This document shows, piece by piece, positions 30,901-38,038 of a stretch of 64,000 nucleotides of DNA (positions are counted from its first letter, which is position 1; each line of letters starts with the position of its first letter). A model generated the notes under the pieces. That model did no database searches, was not told the DNA's origin, and saw only the letters and a program-made list of their open reading frames with translations. The position numbers were made by a program, and so were the translations under genes. The stretch is from JACVCJ01 sp052437175 (lineage in GTDB: Bacteria; Bacteroidota; Bacteroidia; CAIKAF01): the NCBI GenBank assembly GCA_052437175.1, contig JBQVOK010000001.1, positions 310,001 through 374,000 on the forward strand, read 5' to 3'.

Positions 30901-33900
30901 CAACCGGAGAGCAGTGTCATAAAAAGATCTGTAAAGAGGTGGTTGTGAACTGCGGAGGCAATCCGTGTCCCTGCGACCTGAAACCGAGCTTCCAGTACAA
31001 TGTTACGGCAGACTGCGTATTCCAGTTCTTCGGAGTAAGCGGCGGTCCTGCCTGCCTGAATGTGACCTACAACTGGGATTTCGGCGACGGAACTACCGGC
31101 ACGGGTCAGAATCCTTCGCACATATTCCCGGGTCCGGGTGTGTACATGGTATGCCTTGAGGTAATTGCCACCACACCTACCGGAGAACAGTGCCGCGAGA
31201 AGATCTGCAAAGAGATCTTCGTGAACTGCGGACAACCCTGCCCCTGCGATCTGCAGCCGGACTTCAACTTCAGTATCAATGCCGACTGCAGTATATCCTT
31301 CAGCGGTATTTCCGGCGGTCCGTCCTGCCTGCAGAACGTGACCTATGACTGGAATTTCGGCGACGGTACCACCGGCACGGGTCAGTATCCCACGCATACA
31401 TTCCCCGGCCCGGGCGTATACAACGTATGCCTCATCGTAACGGCCGTGAATGCCAATGGCGAAGAGTGCCGCAAGGAGATCTGCCACCAGGTAGAAGTAA
31501 ACTGCGATCCGCCATATTGTCCGTGTGAACTGAGCCCCGACTTCCAGTATCTTGTCAGCTCGAGCTGCGGCGTATACTTCGAAGGCTTCTCCGGCGCTCC
31601 TGCCTGCCTGCAGATACTGTCTTACAACTGGGATTTCGGCGACGGAAGTACCGGCACCGGTCAAACTCCCATGCATGTATATGCAGGCCCGGGTGTATAC
31701 CTGGTGTGCCTTGAAGTAACGGCCATGAATGCCAGCGGACAGATCTGTCAGAAAAAGATCTGCAAAGAGGTCTACATCGATTGCTATATAGATCCTTGCC
31801 CCTGCGATCTGAAACCGGAGTTCAACTTTACGATCAATGCCGACTGCAGCGTATCCTTCCAGGGTATCTCGGGCGGTCCGCAATGCCTGAACGTGACCTA
31901 CAACTGGAATTTCGGCGACGGAACCACCGGTACCGGCCAGTATCCCGTGCATACATTCCCTGGTCCGGGTATCTATGTGGTTTGTCTCGAAGTAACAGCC
32001 ATTGCCCCGAACGGCCAGATATGCCAGAAGAAGATATGCAAAGAGATCTTTATCGATTGCCATACCGATCCGTGTCCGTGTGAACTGAAACCGGACTTCA
32101 AGTTTGCGATCGATGAACAGTGTAATGTATACTTCGAAGGCGCTTCCGGTGGCCCGGCCTGCCTGCAGGTTGTGAGCTATGAGTGGGATTTCGGCGACGG
32201 AACTACCGGCACGGGTCAGTATCCTGTGCATGTGTTCCCGGGTCCGGGCACCTACTACGTATGTCTTACCGTAACGGCAGTCAATGCCAATGGCGAAGAA
32301 TGCCGCGAGAGATATTGCGAGGAGATACAGATCGACTGTCAGCAGCCTCCGTGCCCCTGCGATCTGAAACCTTCGTTCACGTATTCCATCGATGCCGCAT
32401 GTAACGTACATTTTGTAGGTGTATCCGGTGGTCCGGCCTGCCTGCAGAACGTAACCTATACCTGGGATTTCGGTGACGGAACTACCGGCAGCGGTCAGTT
32501 ACCTACGCATACCTTCCCGGGTCCGGGCATCTACAACGTATGCTTCACGGTAACAGCTACCAATGCCAGCGGTGAAGTGTGCCGTAAACAGGTCTGCAAA
32601 GAGATCTATATCCAGTGTGAGGCTCCGCCGTGTCACTGCGAACTGAAACCGGAATACAAGTACACGATCGATAACCAGTGTAACGTATACTTCGAGGCAG
32701 CTTCCGGCGGACCGGCCTGCCTGCAGAACGTGACCTATACCTGGGATTTCGGTGACGGAACCACCGGCAGCGGCCAGTTCCCCGTACACGTATTCCCGGG
32801 ACCGGGCGTATATCATGTATGTGTATACGTAACCGCCTATGTGAACGGCCAGGTGTGCGAGGATAAATACTGCGAAGACATCGTGATCCATTGCGAAGCT
32901 CCGCCGTGCCCCTGCGACCTGAAACCGAAGTTCGAATACAGTATCGACGAACTGTGCAATGTACACTTCGAAGGGCATTCCGGTGCACCTTCCTGCCTGC
33001 AGAACGTTACCTACAAATGGGATTTCGGCGATGGAACCACCGGCTCCGGCCAGAATCCGGTACATACCTTCCCGGGTCCGGGCGTATACTATGTATGCCT
33101 CATTGTGGAAGGAACCAACGGTACCGAAGTTTGTAAAGAGAAATACTGCGAGTACGTGGAGGTACACTGCGAGGCTCCGCCTTGTCCGTGCGACCTGAAA
33201 CCGGAATTCAACTATACCATCGACGAGCTGTGCAATGTACACTTCACGGGTATTTCCGGCGGTCCTGAGTGCCTGCAGATCATCTCCTACAAATGGGATT
33301 TCGGCGACGGAACCACCTATACCGGTCCGAACCCGGTACATACTTTCCCTGGTCCGGGCGTATACACCGTATGCATGCAGGTAACGGCTACCAACGCCAG
33401 CGGCGAGGTATGCAAGAAAAAAGTATGCATGGATGTAGTGGTGCAATGCGAGGCTCCGCCTTGTGAGTGCCGCCTGGAGCCTGAGTTCAAGTATGGTATC
33501 GACTATGCCCAGTGCCTGGTTAGGTTCAAAGGCTTCTCCGGTGGTCCGGCCTGCCTGCAGAACGTGAACTATCACTGGAGCTTCGGCGACGGAACCACGT
33601 CCCTCGGACAGGAAGTAGGCCATATCTATACCAACCCGGGTACATACTATGTATGCCTGGTGGTAACGGCCACTACCCCCGACGGACATACCTGCGAGGA
33701 GAAATACTGCGAATACGTTACGGTAGACTGCTCCGGCAGCTGCGAATGTAAACTGGAACCGCAGATATTCTACCAGAACAATGCATGCGAATACACCTTT
33801 ACGGGCGTGTCAGGCTCCAACTGCGTGAATATTACCAGCTATGCCTGGTATGTGAACGGCAGTGGTCCGTACTACGGACAGACCATGACACAGGTACTGA

Positions 33901-34286
33901 GTCCTACCCAGGGCTACCAGATCTGCTTCGTTGTGGAAGGTTATACCGACCAGGGCGAGTGTAAAAAAGAAGTCTGCGAATACATATTCAATACAGACTG
34001 CTATTACAACAAAGGCAGATCGGCCGGCTATGACGTAGAACTGTACCCGAACCCGGCCAGCGAAGAAGTAAATATCCGCTTTACCGAAGACGTAAGCGGT
34101 GACGTACAGGTAGTGCTGCGCAGCATGGAGGGTAAACAGCTTGCCGTATTCAAATACGCACAGGCTTCTGCCGGAAGAGAGCTTAAAGTTCAGCTTCCTG
34201 CAGGAATCTCCGAAAGCCTTATTCTTGCCGAGATCATCGCCGGTGAAAACCGTGTGGTGAAAAAGATCGTGATCGTTAAGAAATAA
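24978..34286 (+). CDS. Giant secreted M43-type metalloprotease with propeller and 21 PKD repeats, T9SS type A tail
   Basis: 3102 residues. A signal peptide (1-25) and a propeptide-like stretch lead to a pappalysin/cytophagalysin-type (M43) domain (about 85-360): zinc motif H256-E-A-G-H260-YLG-LY-H266 and a Met-turn region NNYMDYVHESCM. A PKD domain (about 370-450), a propeller-like region (about 455-830) and another PKD domain (about 830-900) follow. From residue 984 come 21 tandem PKD repeats of about 92 residues built around WDFGDGTTGTG and FPGPGVYVVCLEV, with regularly placed cysteines, then a degenerate last copy. Residues about 3015-3102 form a type A sorting domain (VELYPNPASEEV). Catalytic residues are intact, so it is probably an active protease displayed on a long stalk. 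Confidence 0.88.
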   Translation: MNTTKSKWILMLLLFYLTGYLTFAQVAQNRQPSKEVVHQCYTDELIRHMEASDPSVRKRLDKMDDNLSKAVEQFLEKSGNNGQLKSSGANLIIPVVVYVVHQNGPENISDLQVTSQIDALNNYYDNYGIKFCLATTKGVTPLQSINTPTGISSATPGIFHYYSPTLTNHNVSQQAALTAISSVLPSEKYLRIWVVKGITSNTLPPGNKILGYSMLPEFAASATDGIVMSYDAFGDVATCGCSTLAPYSQLGRILVHEAGHYLGLYHTFQDGCMGMTPSTCLFQGDRVCDTPPVAAPNSGCPGAGWNTCNESPNLPDDINNYMDYVHESCMSGFTQGQNDRMLAAIALYRSELVSSANLVYTGVNCTGGLLADFTASNYTPCTGSSVTFTAVSIPGVTYTWDFGDGTTASGNPISHTYTSVYSPATVVLTVSDGVNSVSGTQLVFAEACPPILSDQGNWYFSTYGGLNFAGGAPVYSNGSYVNNNYIDEASAVLSDASGNLLFYTNGVRVWRNNHSQINSGNLLMGNTSSRSGAVIVPDPANAGQYYIFTKPSTNSMNDVGMDGFRYSKVQVTGGIASMTSSVNVPIAPPAGMGYDLGNNGTLVGGEGIAAAYSCNGYWIFTSGKKGNSNYIVVYSLTTSGLAYHSEFQTSIIGNQFTIDIAPNGTKLAVASGSSYYPTPGPVISGLAVYDLNIYNGTLSNELVLNQRRIFGLSFSPDSRLIYSDGWNNDRKLFQHDLTDPAPAASEIMVADINTTCEIQRGPDNKLYMTRIGSQYMQVIHKPNVRSSVSNPNACYHTFNGPQMQANLSYGGLPNMIDANQLSVFNNTITATQISCLTYQFSPGICSNTFQWNFGDPASGTSNTSSLANPVHVFSGPGTYTVTVTGNGTTVTTSVQIGLDAEIYGSNTVCISTNNLSNLSSNLQPGQTAVWTVTGGGIAGLNNQSNVDVIWTSLPGTVTLTITDPATGCVSVETITVIENCGEACPCELNPAFKFAIDEFCNVAFKATSGGPSCLQNVTYSWDFGDGTTGTGNLTSHIFPGPGVYVVCLEVTASNGTEICTKKICKEIFIPCGPQGCPCNLSPNFQYNVTADCNYQFYGVSGGPACLNTIYNWDFGDGTTATGANPSHVFPGPGVYVVCLEVIATNAQGEQCREKICKEIFVNCETQPCPCDLSPSFQYNVTADCTFQFFGASGGPTCLNVSYDWDFGDGTTGTGQNPTHVFPGPGGYVVCLTVTATTPTGEQCRKQICMDVVVNCETQPCPCDLAPNFQYNVTANCNYQFFGMSGGPNCLNVTYSWDFGDGTTGTGQNPSHVFPGPGIYVVCLDVIATTPSGEQCHKKICKEVVVTCGTQPCPCQLSPNFQYNVSSDCVFQFFGTSGAPACLNVSYTWDFGDGTTGSGPNPAHVFPGPGIYIVCLEVIGTTPTGEQCHKKICKEVVVTCGTTPCPCDLSPSFQYNVIQGCSLQFFGASGGPACLNVTYDWDFGDGTTGTGQNPAHTFPGPGAYVVCLEVTATTPTGEQCRKKICLDVVVDCETQPCPCQLSPNFQYNVTPDCVFQFFGVSGGPACLNVTYDWDFGDGTTASGQNPAHVFPGPGVYVVCLEVTGTTPSGEQCRKKICKEIVVNCGTNPCPCDLSPSFLYNPISPGCGLQFFGASGGPACLNVTYSWDFGDGTTGTGQNPAHTFPGPGAYVVCLEVLATTPTGEQCRKKICLDVIVNCETTPCPCDLAPNFQYSVSSDCVFQFSGVSGGPACLNVIYNWDFGDGTTAVGQNPSHVFPGPGVYVVCLEVIATTPSGQQCHKKICKEIVVNCDGNPCPCDLSPSFQYNVIPGCSMQFFGASGGPACLNVTYNWDFGDGTTGTGMNPVHTFPGPGAYVVCLEVIATTPSGEQCRKKICLDVIVNCETQPCPCDLSPSFQYNVSADCVFQFFGVSDGPQCLNVTYNWDFGDGTTGTGQNPSHVFPGPGVYVVCLEVIATTPTGEQCHKKICKEVVVNCGGNPCPCDLKPSFQYNVTADCVFQFFGVSGGPACLNVTYNWDFGDGTTGTGQNPSHIFPGPGVYMVCLEVIATTPTGEQCREKICKEIFVNCGQPCPCDLQPDFNFSINADCSISFSGISGGPSCLQNVTYDWNFGDGTTGTGQYPTHTFPGPGVYNVCLIVTAVNANGEECRKEICHQVEVNCDPPYCPCELSPDFQYLVSSSCGVYFEGFSGAPACLQILSYNWDFGDGSTGTGQTPMHVYAGPGVYLVCLEVTAMNASGQICQKKICKEVYIDCYIDPCPCDLKPEFNFTINADCSVSFQGISGGPQCLNVTYNWNFGDGTTGTGQYPVHTFPGPGIYVVCLEVTAIAPNGQICQKKICKEIFIDCHTDPCPCELKPDFKFAIDEQCNVYFEGASGGPACLQVVSYEWDFGDGTTGTGQYPVHVFPGPGTYYVCLTVTAVNANGEECRERYCEEIQIDCQQPPCPCDLKPSFTYSIDAACNVHFVGVSGGPACLQNVTYTWDFGDGTTGSGQLPTHTFPGPGIYNVCFTVTATNASGEVCRKQVCKEIYIQCEAPPCHCELKPEYKYTIDNQCNVYFEAASGGPACLQNVTYTWDFGDGTTGSGQFPVHVFPGPGVYHVCVYVTAYVNGQVCEDKYCEDIVIHCEAPPCPCDLKPKFEYSIDELCNVHFEGHSGAPSCLQNVTYKWDFGDGTTGSGQNPVHTFPGPGVYYVCLIVEGTNGTEVCKEKYCEYVEVHCEAPPCPCDLKPEFNYTIDELCNVHFTGISGGPECLQIISYKWDFGDGTTYTGPNPVHTFPGPGVYTVCMQVTATNASGEVCKKKVCMDVVVQCEAPPCECRLEPEFKYGIDYAQCLVRFKGFSGGPACLQNVNYHWSFGDGTTSLGQEVGHIYTNPGTYYVCLVVTATTPDGHTCEEKYCEYVTVDCSGSCECKLEPQIFYQNNACEYTFTGVSGSNCVNITSYAWYVNGSGPYYGQTMTQVLSPTQGYQICFVVEGYTDQGECKKEVCEYIFNTDCYYNKGRSAGYDVELYPNPASEEVNIRFTEDVSGDVQVVLRSMEGKQLAVFKYAQASAGRELKVQLPAGISESLILAEIIAGENRVVKKIVIVKK
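27927..33729 (+). repeat. 21 tandem coding repeats of about 276 bp (cysteine-rich PKD domains)
   Basis: The core W(D/N/S)FGDG codons recur at 28038, 28311, 28587, 28863, 29139, 29415, 29691, 29970, 30246, 30522, 30798, 31074, 31350, 31629, 31905, 32184, 32463, 32742, 33018, 33294 and 33576. Steps are 276 bases with small in-frame changes (273 to 282). Each unit starts near CPC(D/E)L, has further cysteines in the DC/QC, CLN/CLQ and VCL positions, and ends with C.K.(I/V/Y)C and a closing cysteine. The first 12 are most alike; copies 13-21 use a different submotif (CNVxF, CLQNVTY). Confidence 0.95.
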
Positions 34287-34311
34287 GCGCTTCTGATACC
34301 GGATAAATGAT

Positions 34312-34356
34312 GTTTCGCCTCGTCCCGCTTAAGCGGGACGAGGCGAAACTCTTTTT
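34312..34356 (+). terminator. Strong terminator after the M43/PKD gene
   Basis: A perfect 19-bp inverted repeat without loop bases, GTTTCGCCTCGTCCCGCTT (34312-34330) and its reverse complement (34331-34349), is followed by CTCTTTTTT. It is unusually long. Confidence 0.9.
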
Positions 34357-34459
34357 TACCTCCTGTAAATGCCGGAAATGCGGACGGGCTTCCCGGAACT
34401 ACGGAATGTAGAGGAACCTTTTCTAGGTACTATGTATGTTAAGATGTCGGGGAGAATGC

Positions 34460-34921
34460 CTATCCGTAAGCTTTACGGGCACGGTCCATTTCCATGCGGG
34501 CGTCTTTTTCCTTCAGGCTGTCGCGCTTGTCGAAATGCTTTTTACCCTTGGCCAGCCCGATCTGTAGCTTGGCCAGTCCTTTTTCGTTCACGAACATTTT
34601 CAGCGGAACAATGGTAAACCCTTTTTCGCGCAGCTTGGCCGCCCATTTGTTCATTTCCTTTTTCTGCAGCAGCAGTTTACGTGCGGCTTTGGGCACGTGG
34701 TTCCAGTGGCCGCCTTTTTCGTATTCGGAAATGTGCAGGTTCAGCACAAACAGTTCGTCATTGACAAAGGTGCAGAAACTGTCGGCCAGGTTCACCTTCT
34801 GGTTACGTACGGATTTGATCTCCGTACCCTTGAGTACAATACCCGCAACGAGCACGTCCACGATCTCATAATCGAAGGTAGCGCGTTTGTTTTTGATCTC
34901 TATTTTAACGGGAGCACTCAT
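34460..34921 (-). CDS. smpB: SsrA-binding protein
   Basis: 153 residues, normal length. SmpB binds tmRNA and brings it to stalled ribosomes for trans-translation. Family motifs are present: KNKRATFDYEI at the N-terminus, GIVLKGTEIKSVR, the FVLNLHISEYEKG region, and KRLLL-type helix (AARKLLLQKKE), with a basic C-terminal tail (KKHFDKRDSLKEKDARMEMDRARK). The tmRNA gene itself is not nearby. It stands alone, with a TACCTTTG -7 element 11 bases before the ATG. It is downstream of the leftward small secreted protein gene but separated by a terminator. Confidence 0.97.
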   Translation of the reverse strand: MSAPVKIEIKNKRATFDYEIVDVLVAGIVLKGTEIKSVRNQKVNLADSFCTFVNDELFVLNLHISEYEKGGHWNHVPKAARKLLLQKKEMNKWAAKLREKGFTIVPLKMFVNEKGLAKLQIGLAKGKKHFDKRDSLKEKDARMEMDRARKAYG

Positions 34922-34932
34922 AACGAAGGGTG

Positions 34933-34940
34933 CAAAGGTA
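34933..34940 (-). promoter_or_regulatory. Promoter -7 element of smpB
   Basis: The minus strand reads TACCTTTG, a perfect TAnnTTTG, ending 11 bases before the smpB ATG. A TTTG lies upstream (complement 34956-34959) at a shorter than usual spacing of 15 bases. Confidence 0.45.
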
Positions 34941-34956
34941 AGGAAAAGCAGGGAGC

Positions 34957-34984
34957 AAAAAAAATCCGGAACACAGGCTCCGGA
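34957..34984 (-). terminator. Terminator after the 35017-35598 gene
   Basis: On the minus strand TCCGGA (complement 34979-34984) pairs with TCCGGA (complement 34965-34970) around an 8-base loop and runs into eight T. The stem is only 6 bp but GC-rich. Confidence 0.6.
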
Positions 34985-35016
34985 GTTTTAGGTTTGGGGG
35001 CTACAGGTTACACAGG

Positions 35017-35598
35017 TCAACAATTGTCTTTATAGAGCTCAATATACGAAAAAACGGATGCGATACTGGCTTCGGGCAGGTCTTTTACCAGGTCTTTGTT
35101 CATGCGTACATCATCACACACGCGGTACACCTGGCACCAGGTATTGCCGTCGTCCATGTAGACCTGGGCACGTATAAGGGCGTTCACCAGGTGTACGGTA
35201 TAGCTTTTGCTGCCCATGGCTATGGCGGCATTACTGTATTCCAGGGCCTTGCTTACCTCAAAGTAGTTGCCCAGCGCATAGGCGTAGGCCAGCAGGCAGT
35301 ATTGTTCGGCGCTGGGACTTTTGGCTCCCAGGGCCTGTTGTATCTCCAGGGCATTGTTCATGGCATTTTCGCCCCAGCCCAGGGCATTGATCACCGCTAT
35401 TTTTTCGCCGATGGCGCCCTTGCCCGAGAGAAATTTAAGCAGCTTCGGGCTTATTTTTCCGCCGGACTGTTTTGCCAGCAGTACATTTTTACTTTTCGGG
35501 TACCCCGGTGTAAAATCGGTGGAGGTGAGGGGTGAATCGGCCAGCGCCGTAAATGGCAGCGACAGGCACAGCAGGCAGAACAGCAGTATTTTTCTCAT
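35017..35598 (-). CDS. Secreted helical-repeat protein of unknown function
   Basis: 193 residues. A signal peptide (MRKILLFCLLCLSLPFTALA) implies export to the periplasm or beyond. The mature part is largely helical, with TPR/Sel1-like features (NALEIQQALGA, AEQYCLLAYAYALGNYFEVSKALEYSNAAIAMG, shown in pieces), and it ends with four cysteines (WCQVYRVCD and a terminal KDNC). I do not recognise a named family. It has no sorting tail. It is transcribed away from the DPP IV gene and stands as a single gene with its own terminator. Confidence 0.72.
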   Translation of the reverse strand: MRKILLFCLLCLSLPFTALADSPLTSTDFTPGYPKSKNVLLAKQSGGKISPKLLKFLSGKGAIGEKIAVINALGWGENAMNNALEIQQALGAKSPSAEQYCLLAYAYALGNYFEVSKALEYSNAAIAMGSKSYTVHLVNALIRAQVYMDDGNTWCQVYRVCDDVRMNKDLVKDLPEASIASVFSYIELYKDNC

Positions 35599-35746
35599 GA
35601 CGGAATTTTATGCCGGAAGATCGCAAAAAATCGCTTCTTTCCCAAAAAATCTGCCCGGGCCTTTTCGACGTTCTGGCATATTCGTACTACGTTCGATTAG
35701 GCTATATCCACTGGGCTTTATACCTTTAGCGCATAAATTTAATAGT

Positions 35747-37909
35747 ATGCTGAAACGTATCCTGCTTTTCATCCTGCCTGTGGCTATCGGCACCGCCCAT
35801 GCCCAGAAAGCCGATATTACCCTGGAAGATATATGGCTCAATTTTAAATATTACGGTAACGGTATCGACGATCTCCGTTCCATGAACGACGGCCTGCACT
35901 ATACCATTGCCGAAGGCGGCCGCAACGGCAGTAGCGTCATTGCCAAATACGCCTATAAGAACGGGGAAAAGATCGGTGACCTGCTTAAGCTGGACGGAAC
36001 CGTGGACCCGCTGCAGAATTTCGATTCCTATACGTTTTCAGCCGATGAAAATAAGGTGCTGCTTTCCGTGAATGGTGAACAGATCTACCGCCACAGCTCC
36101 CGTGCCGACTTCTATATCTACGATTTTAAGATCAAAAAATGGACAAAGCTCTTCGATCGTGGTAAAGTCCTGTACCCCACATTTTCTCCGGCCGGGGATA
36201 AGGTAGCCTTCATTTTTGAGAACAACCTGTACTACAAGGACCTGAATTCAAATACCGTTACCACTGTAACTACCGACGGTAAGGCCAACGAGATCATCAA
36301 CGGTCTGCCCGACTGGGTATACGAAGAGGAATTTACCTTTTTCGAGGCCTATGAATGGAGTCCCGATGGTAAAAACATCGCTTACCTGCGTTTTAACGAG
36401 ACCGATGTACCTTCGTACACCATGCCCGTGTTCGGTAAAAGCCTGTACCCGGAGAATTATGTGTTCAAATATCCCAAAGTGGGCGAGAAGAACAGCATTG
36501 TAGAGCTGCATACGTATGCCCTGGATACAAAAAAAGATACAAAGATCGGTCTGAAAGAAAGCTATGAGTACATTCCGCGTTTCCGCTGGATCAACGCTTC
36601 GGAACTGGCCGTGTTCGTTATGCCGCGCCTGCAGAACGAGCTGAAGATACTGAAAGCCGGCCTCAACGGCAATGTAAGCGTTATTTATGCAGAAAAGGCC
36701 GATACCTATATCGAGATCGGCGACGAGTTCGAATTCCTGAACAGCGGTTTTGTGATCAAAAGCGAAAAGGACGGGTTCTACCACCTGTACATGTACGATT
36801 ATACCGGTAAACAGAAGGCTGCCATCACCTCCGGAAATTTCGAGGTGACCGACCTGCTGGGTGTGGACGAGGCCAATGGTATGGTGTATTACACGGCCGC
36901 ATTGCCCGATCCGATGAACCGCCAGGTATACCGTGCCTCGCTCGACGGTAAAAAGAAAGAACTGCTCACGCCCGCCAAAGGCAAGCACGATGTAAAGTTC
37001 AGCAGCAATTACAAGTATTTTATCGATAACCATTCCGACCTGAATACTCCGCCCACTTTTACCCTGTACGACGAGAAAGGCAAAGCCATCCGCGAACTGG
37101 AAGGCAATACCCAGCTGAAGGCCGACCTGAAAAAACTGAACCTGAACGCCGGGGAATTCTATTCCTTCACCACTTCGGAGAACGTACAGCTCAACGGCTG
37201 GATGATCAAACCGGCCAACTTCGATCCGGCTAAAAAATACCCCGTCCTCATGTACGTATACGGCGGCCCGGGCTCGCAGGAAGCGCTCAACGAATGGGCG
37301 GGCTTCAATTACATGTGGTTCCAGATGCTGGCCCAGAAAGGCTACCTCATCGTCTGCGTGGACAATCGCGGCACAGGCGGACGTGGCAAGGCCTTCCGTA
37401 CGGCCACCTACGAAAAACTGGGTTACCTGGAGACCAATGACCAGATGGAAGCGGCGCAGTGGCTGGGCAAACAAAGTTATGTGGATGCCAAACGCATCGG
37501 TATCTTCGGATGGAGCTACGGTGGCTATATGTCTTCGCTCTGCATCACCCGCGGTGCCGACATATTCTCCACAGCTATTGCCGTAGCCCCGGTATCGAAC
37601 TGGAAATTCTACGACAATATCTACACCGAGCGTTACATGGGTACCTTTGAGACCAATCCCAACGGGTACGACGACAATGCACCCATCAACTTTGTAAAGA
37701 AACTGAAAGGCAAATACTTCCTGGTACACGGTACGGCCGATGATAACGTACACTGGCAGAACGCCGCGGTGCTTTCCAAAGCTTTGGTGGATAACAACAA
37801 ACAGTTCGACCAGTTCATCTACACCGATAAAAATCACGGTATCTACGGCGGATATACCCGTTTTCATTTATATACGAAAATGACGGATTTCCTGCTGAAG
37901 AACCTGTAA
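35747..37909 (+). CDS. Dipeptidyl peptidase IV (S9B serine peptidase)
   Basis: 720 residues from ATG 35747; a longer in-frame reading from 35321 would place 142 unlikely residues, antisense to the neighbouring gene, before a proper signal peptide (MLKRILLFILPVAIGTAHAQ). An eight-bladed propeller N-domain is followed by the alpha/beta-hydrolase domain. The substrate-binding glutamates appear in DWVYEEEF, and the catalytic triad is S590 (GWSYGG), D665 (ADDNVH) and H697 (NHGIYGG), with spacing like the human enzyme. It removes Xaa-Pro and Xaa-Ala dipeptides in the periplasm or at the cell surface. A near-consensus TACCTTTA at 35721-35728 may be its -7 element, and a terminator follows. Confidence 0.95.
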   Translation: MLKRILLFILPVAIGTAHAQKADITLEDIWLNFKYYGNGIDDLRSMNDGLHYTIAEGGRNGSSVIAKYAYKNGEKIGDLLKLDGTVDPLQNFDSYTFSADENKVLLSVNGEQIYRHSSRADFYIYDFKIKKWTKLFDRGKVLYPTFSPAGDKVAFIFENNLYYKDLNSNTVTTVTTDGKANEIINGLPDWVYEEEFTFFEAYEWSPDGKNIAYLRFNETDVPSYTMPVFGKSLYPENYVFKYPKVGEKNSIVELHTYALDTKKDTKIGLKESYEYIPRFRWINASELAVFVMPRLQNELKILKAGLNGNVSVIYAEKADTYIEIGDEFEFLNSGFVIKSEKDGFYHLYMYDYTGKQKAAITSGNFEVTDLLGVDEANGMVYYTAALPDPMNRQVYRASLDGKKKELLTPAKGKHDVKFSSNYKYFIDNHSDLNTPPTFTLYDEKGKAIRELEGNTQLKADLKKLNLNAGEFYSFTTSENVQLNGWMIKPANFDPAKKYPVLMYVYGGPGSQEALNEWAGFNYMWFQMLAQKGYLIVCVDNRGTGGRGKAFRTATYEKLGYLETNDQMEAAQWLGKQSYVDAKRIGIFGWSYGGYMSSLCITRGADIFSTAIAVAPVSNWKFYDNIYTERYMGTFETNPNGYDDNAPINFVKKLKGKYFLVHGTADDNVHWQNAAVLSKALVDNNKQFDQFIYTDKNHGIYGGYTRFHLYTKMTDFLLKNL

Positions 37910-37931
37910 GCATAAACCTACATACAGCAAC

Positions 37932-37959
37932 AAAGCGGGATCAAGGTCCCGCTTTTTTT
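37932..37959 (+). terminator. Terminator after the DPP IV gene
   Basis: AAAGCGGGA (37932-37940) pairs with TCCCGCTTT (37947-37955) around a 6-base loop, followed by further T residues. Confidence 0.88.
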
Positions 37960-38010
37960 ATGCCCGCAGGGGCCGGAAAGGTAGCAGCACTTTTTCTCTG
38001 GGCAAAATAT

Positions 38011-38018
38011 TACCTTTG
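38011..38018 (+). promoter_or_regulatory. Promoter -7 element of the cca-miaA unit
   Basis: TACCTTTG followed by C, a perfect TAnnTTTG. It ends 20 bases before the TTG start at 38039. A T-rich stretch near 37991 is in the general position of the -33 element. Confidence 0.5.
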
Positions 38019-38038
38019 CAGCAAATTTTCAGAGCACA

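Noticed and set aside
30177..32411. A 744-codon open frame on the minus strand inside the PKD array
   Set aside because: It is the mirror of the repeats and itself repeats with the same period; no gene-like features.
34350..34459. A possible tmRNA gene next to smpB
   Set aside because: I saw no tRNA-like ends or tag-peptide frame in the gap; the sequence shows nothing beyond the terminator.
35321..35746. A 142-codon upstream extension of the DPP IV gene
   Set aside because: It is antisense to the small secreted protein and would bury the DPP IV signal peptide; ATG 35747 gives a normal start.
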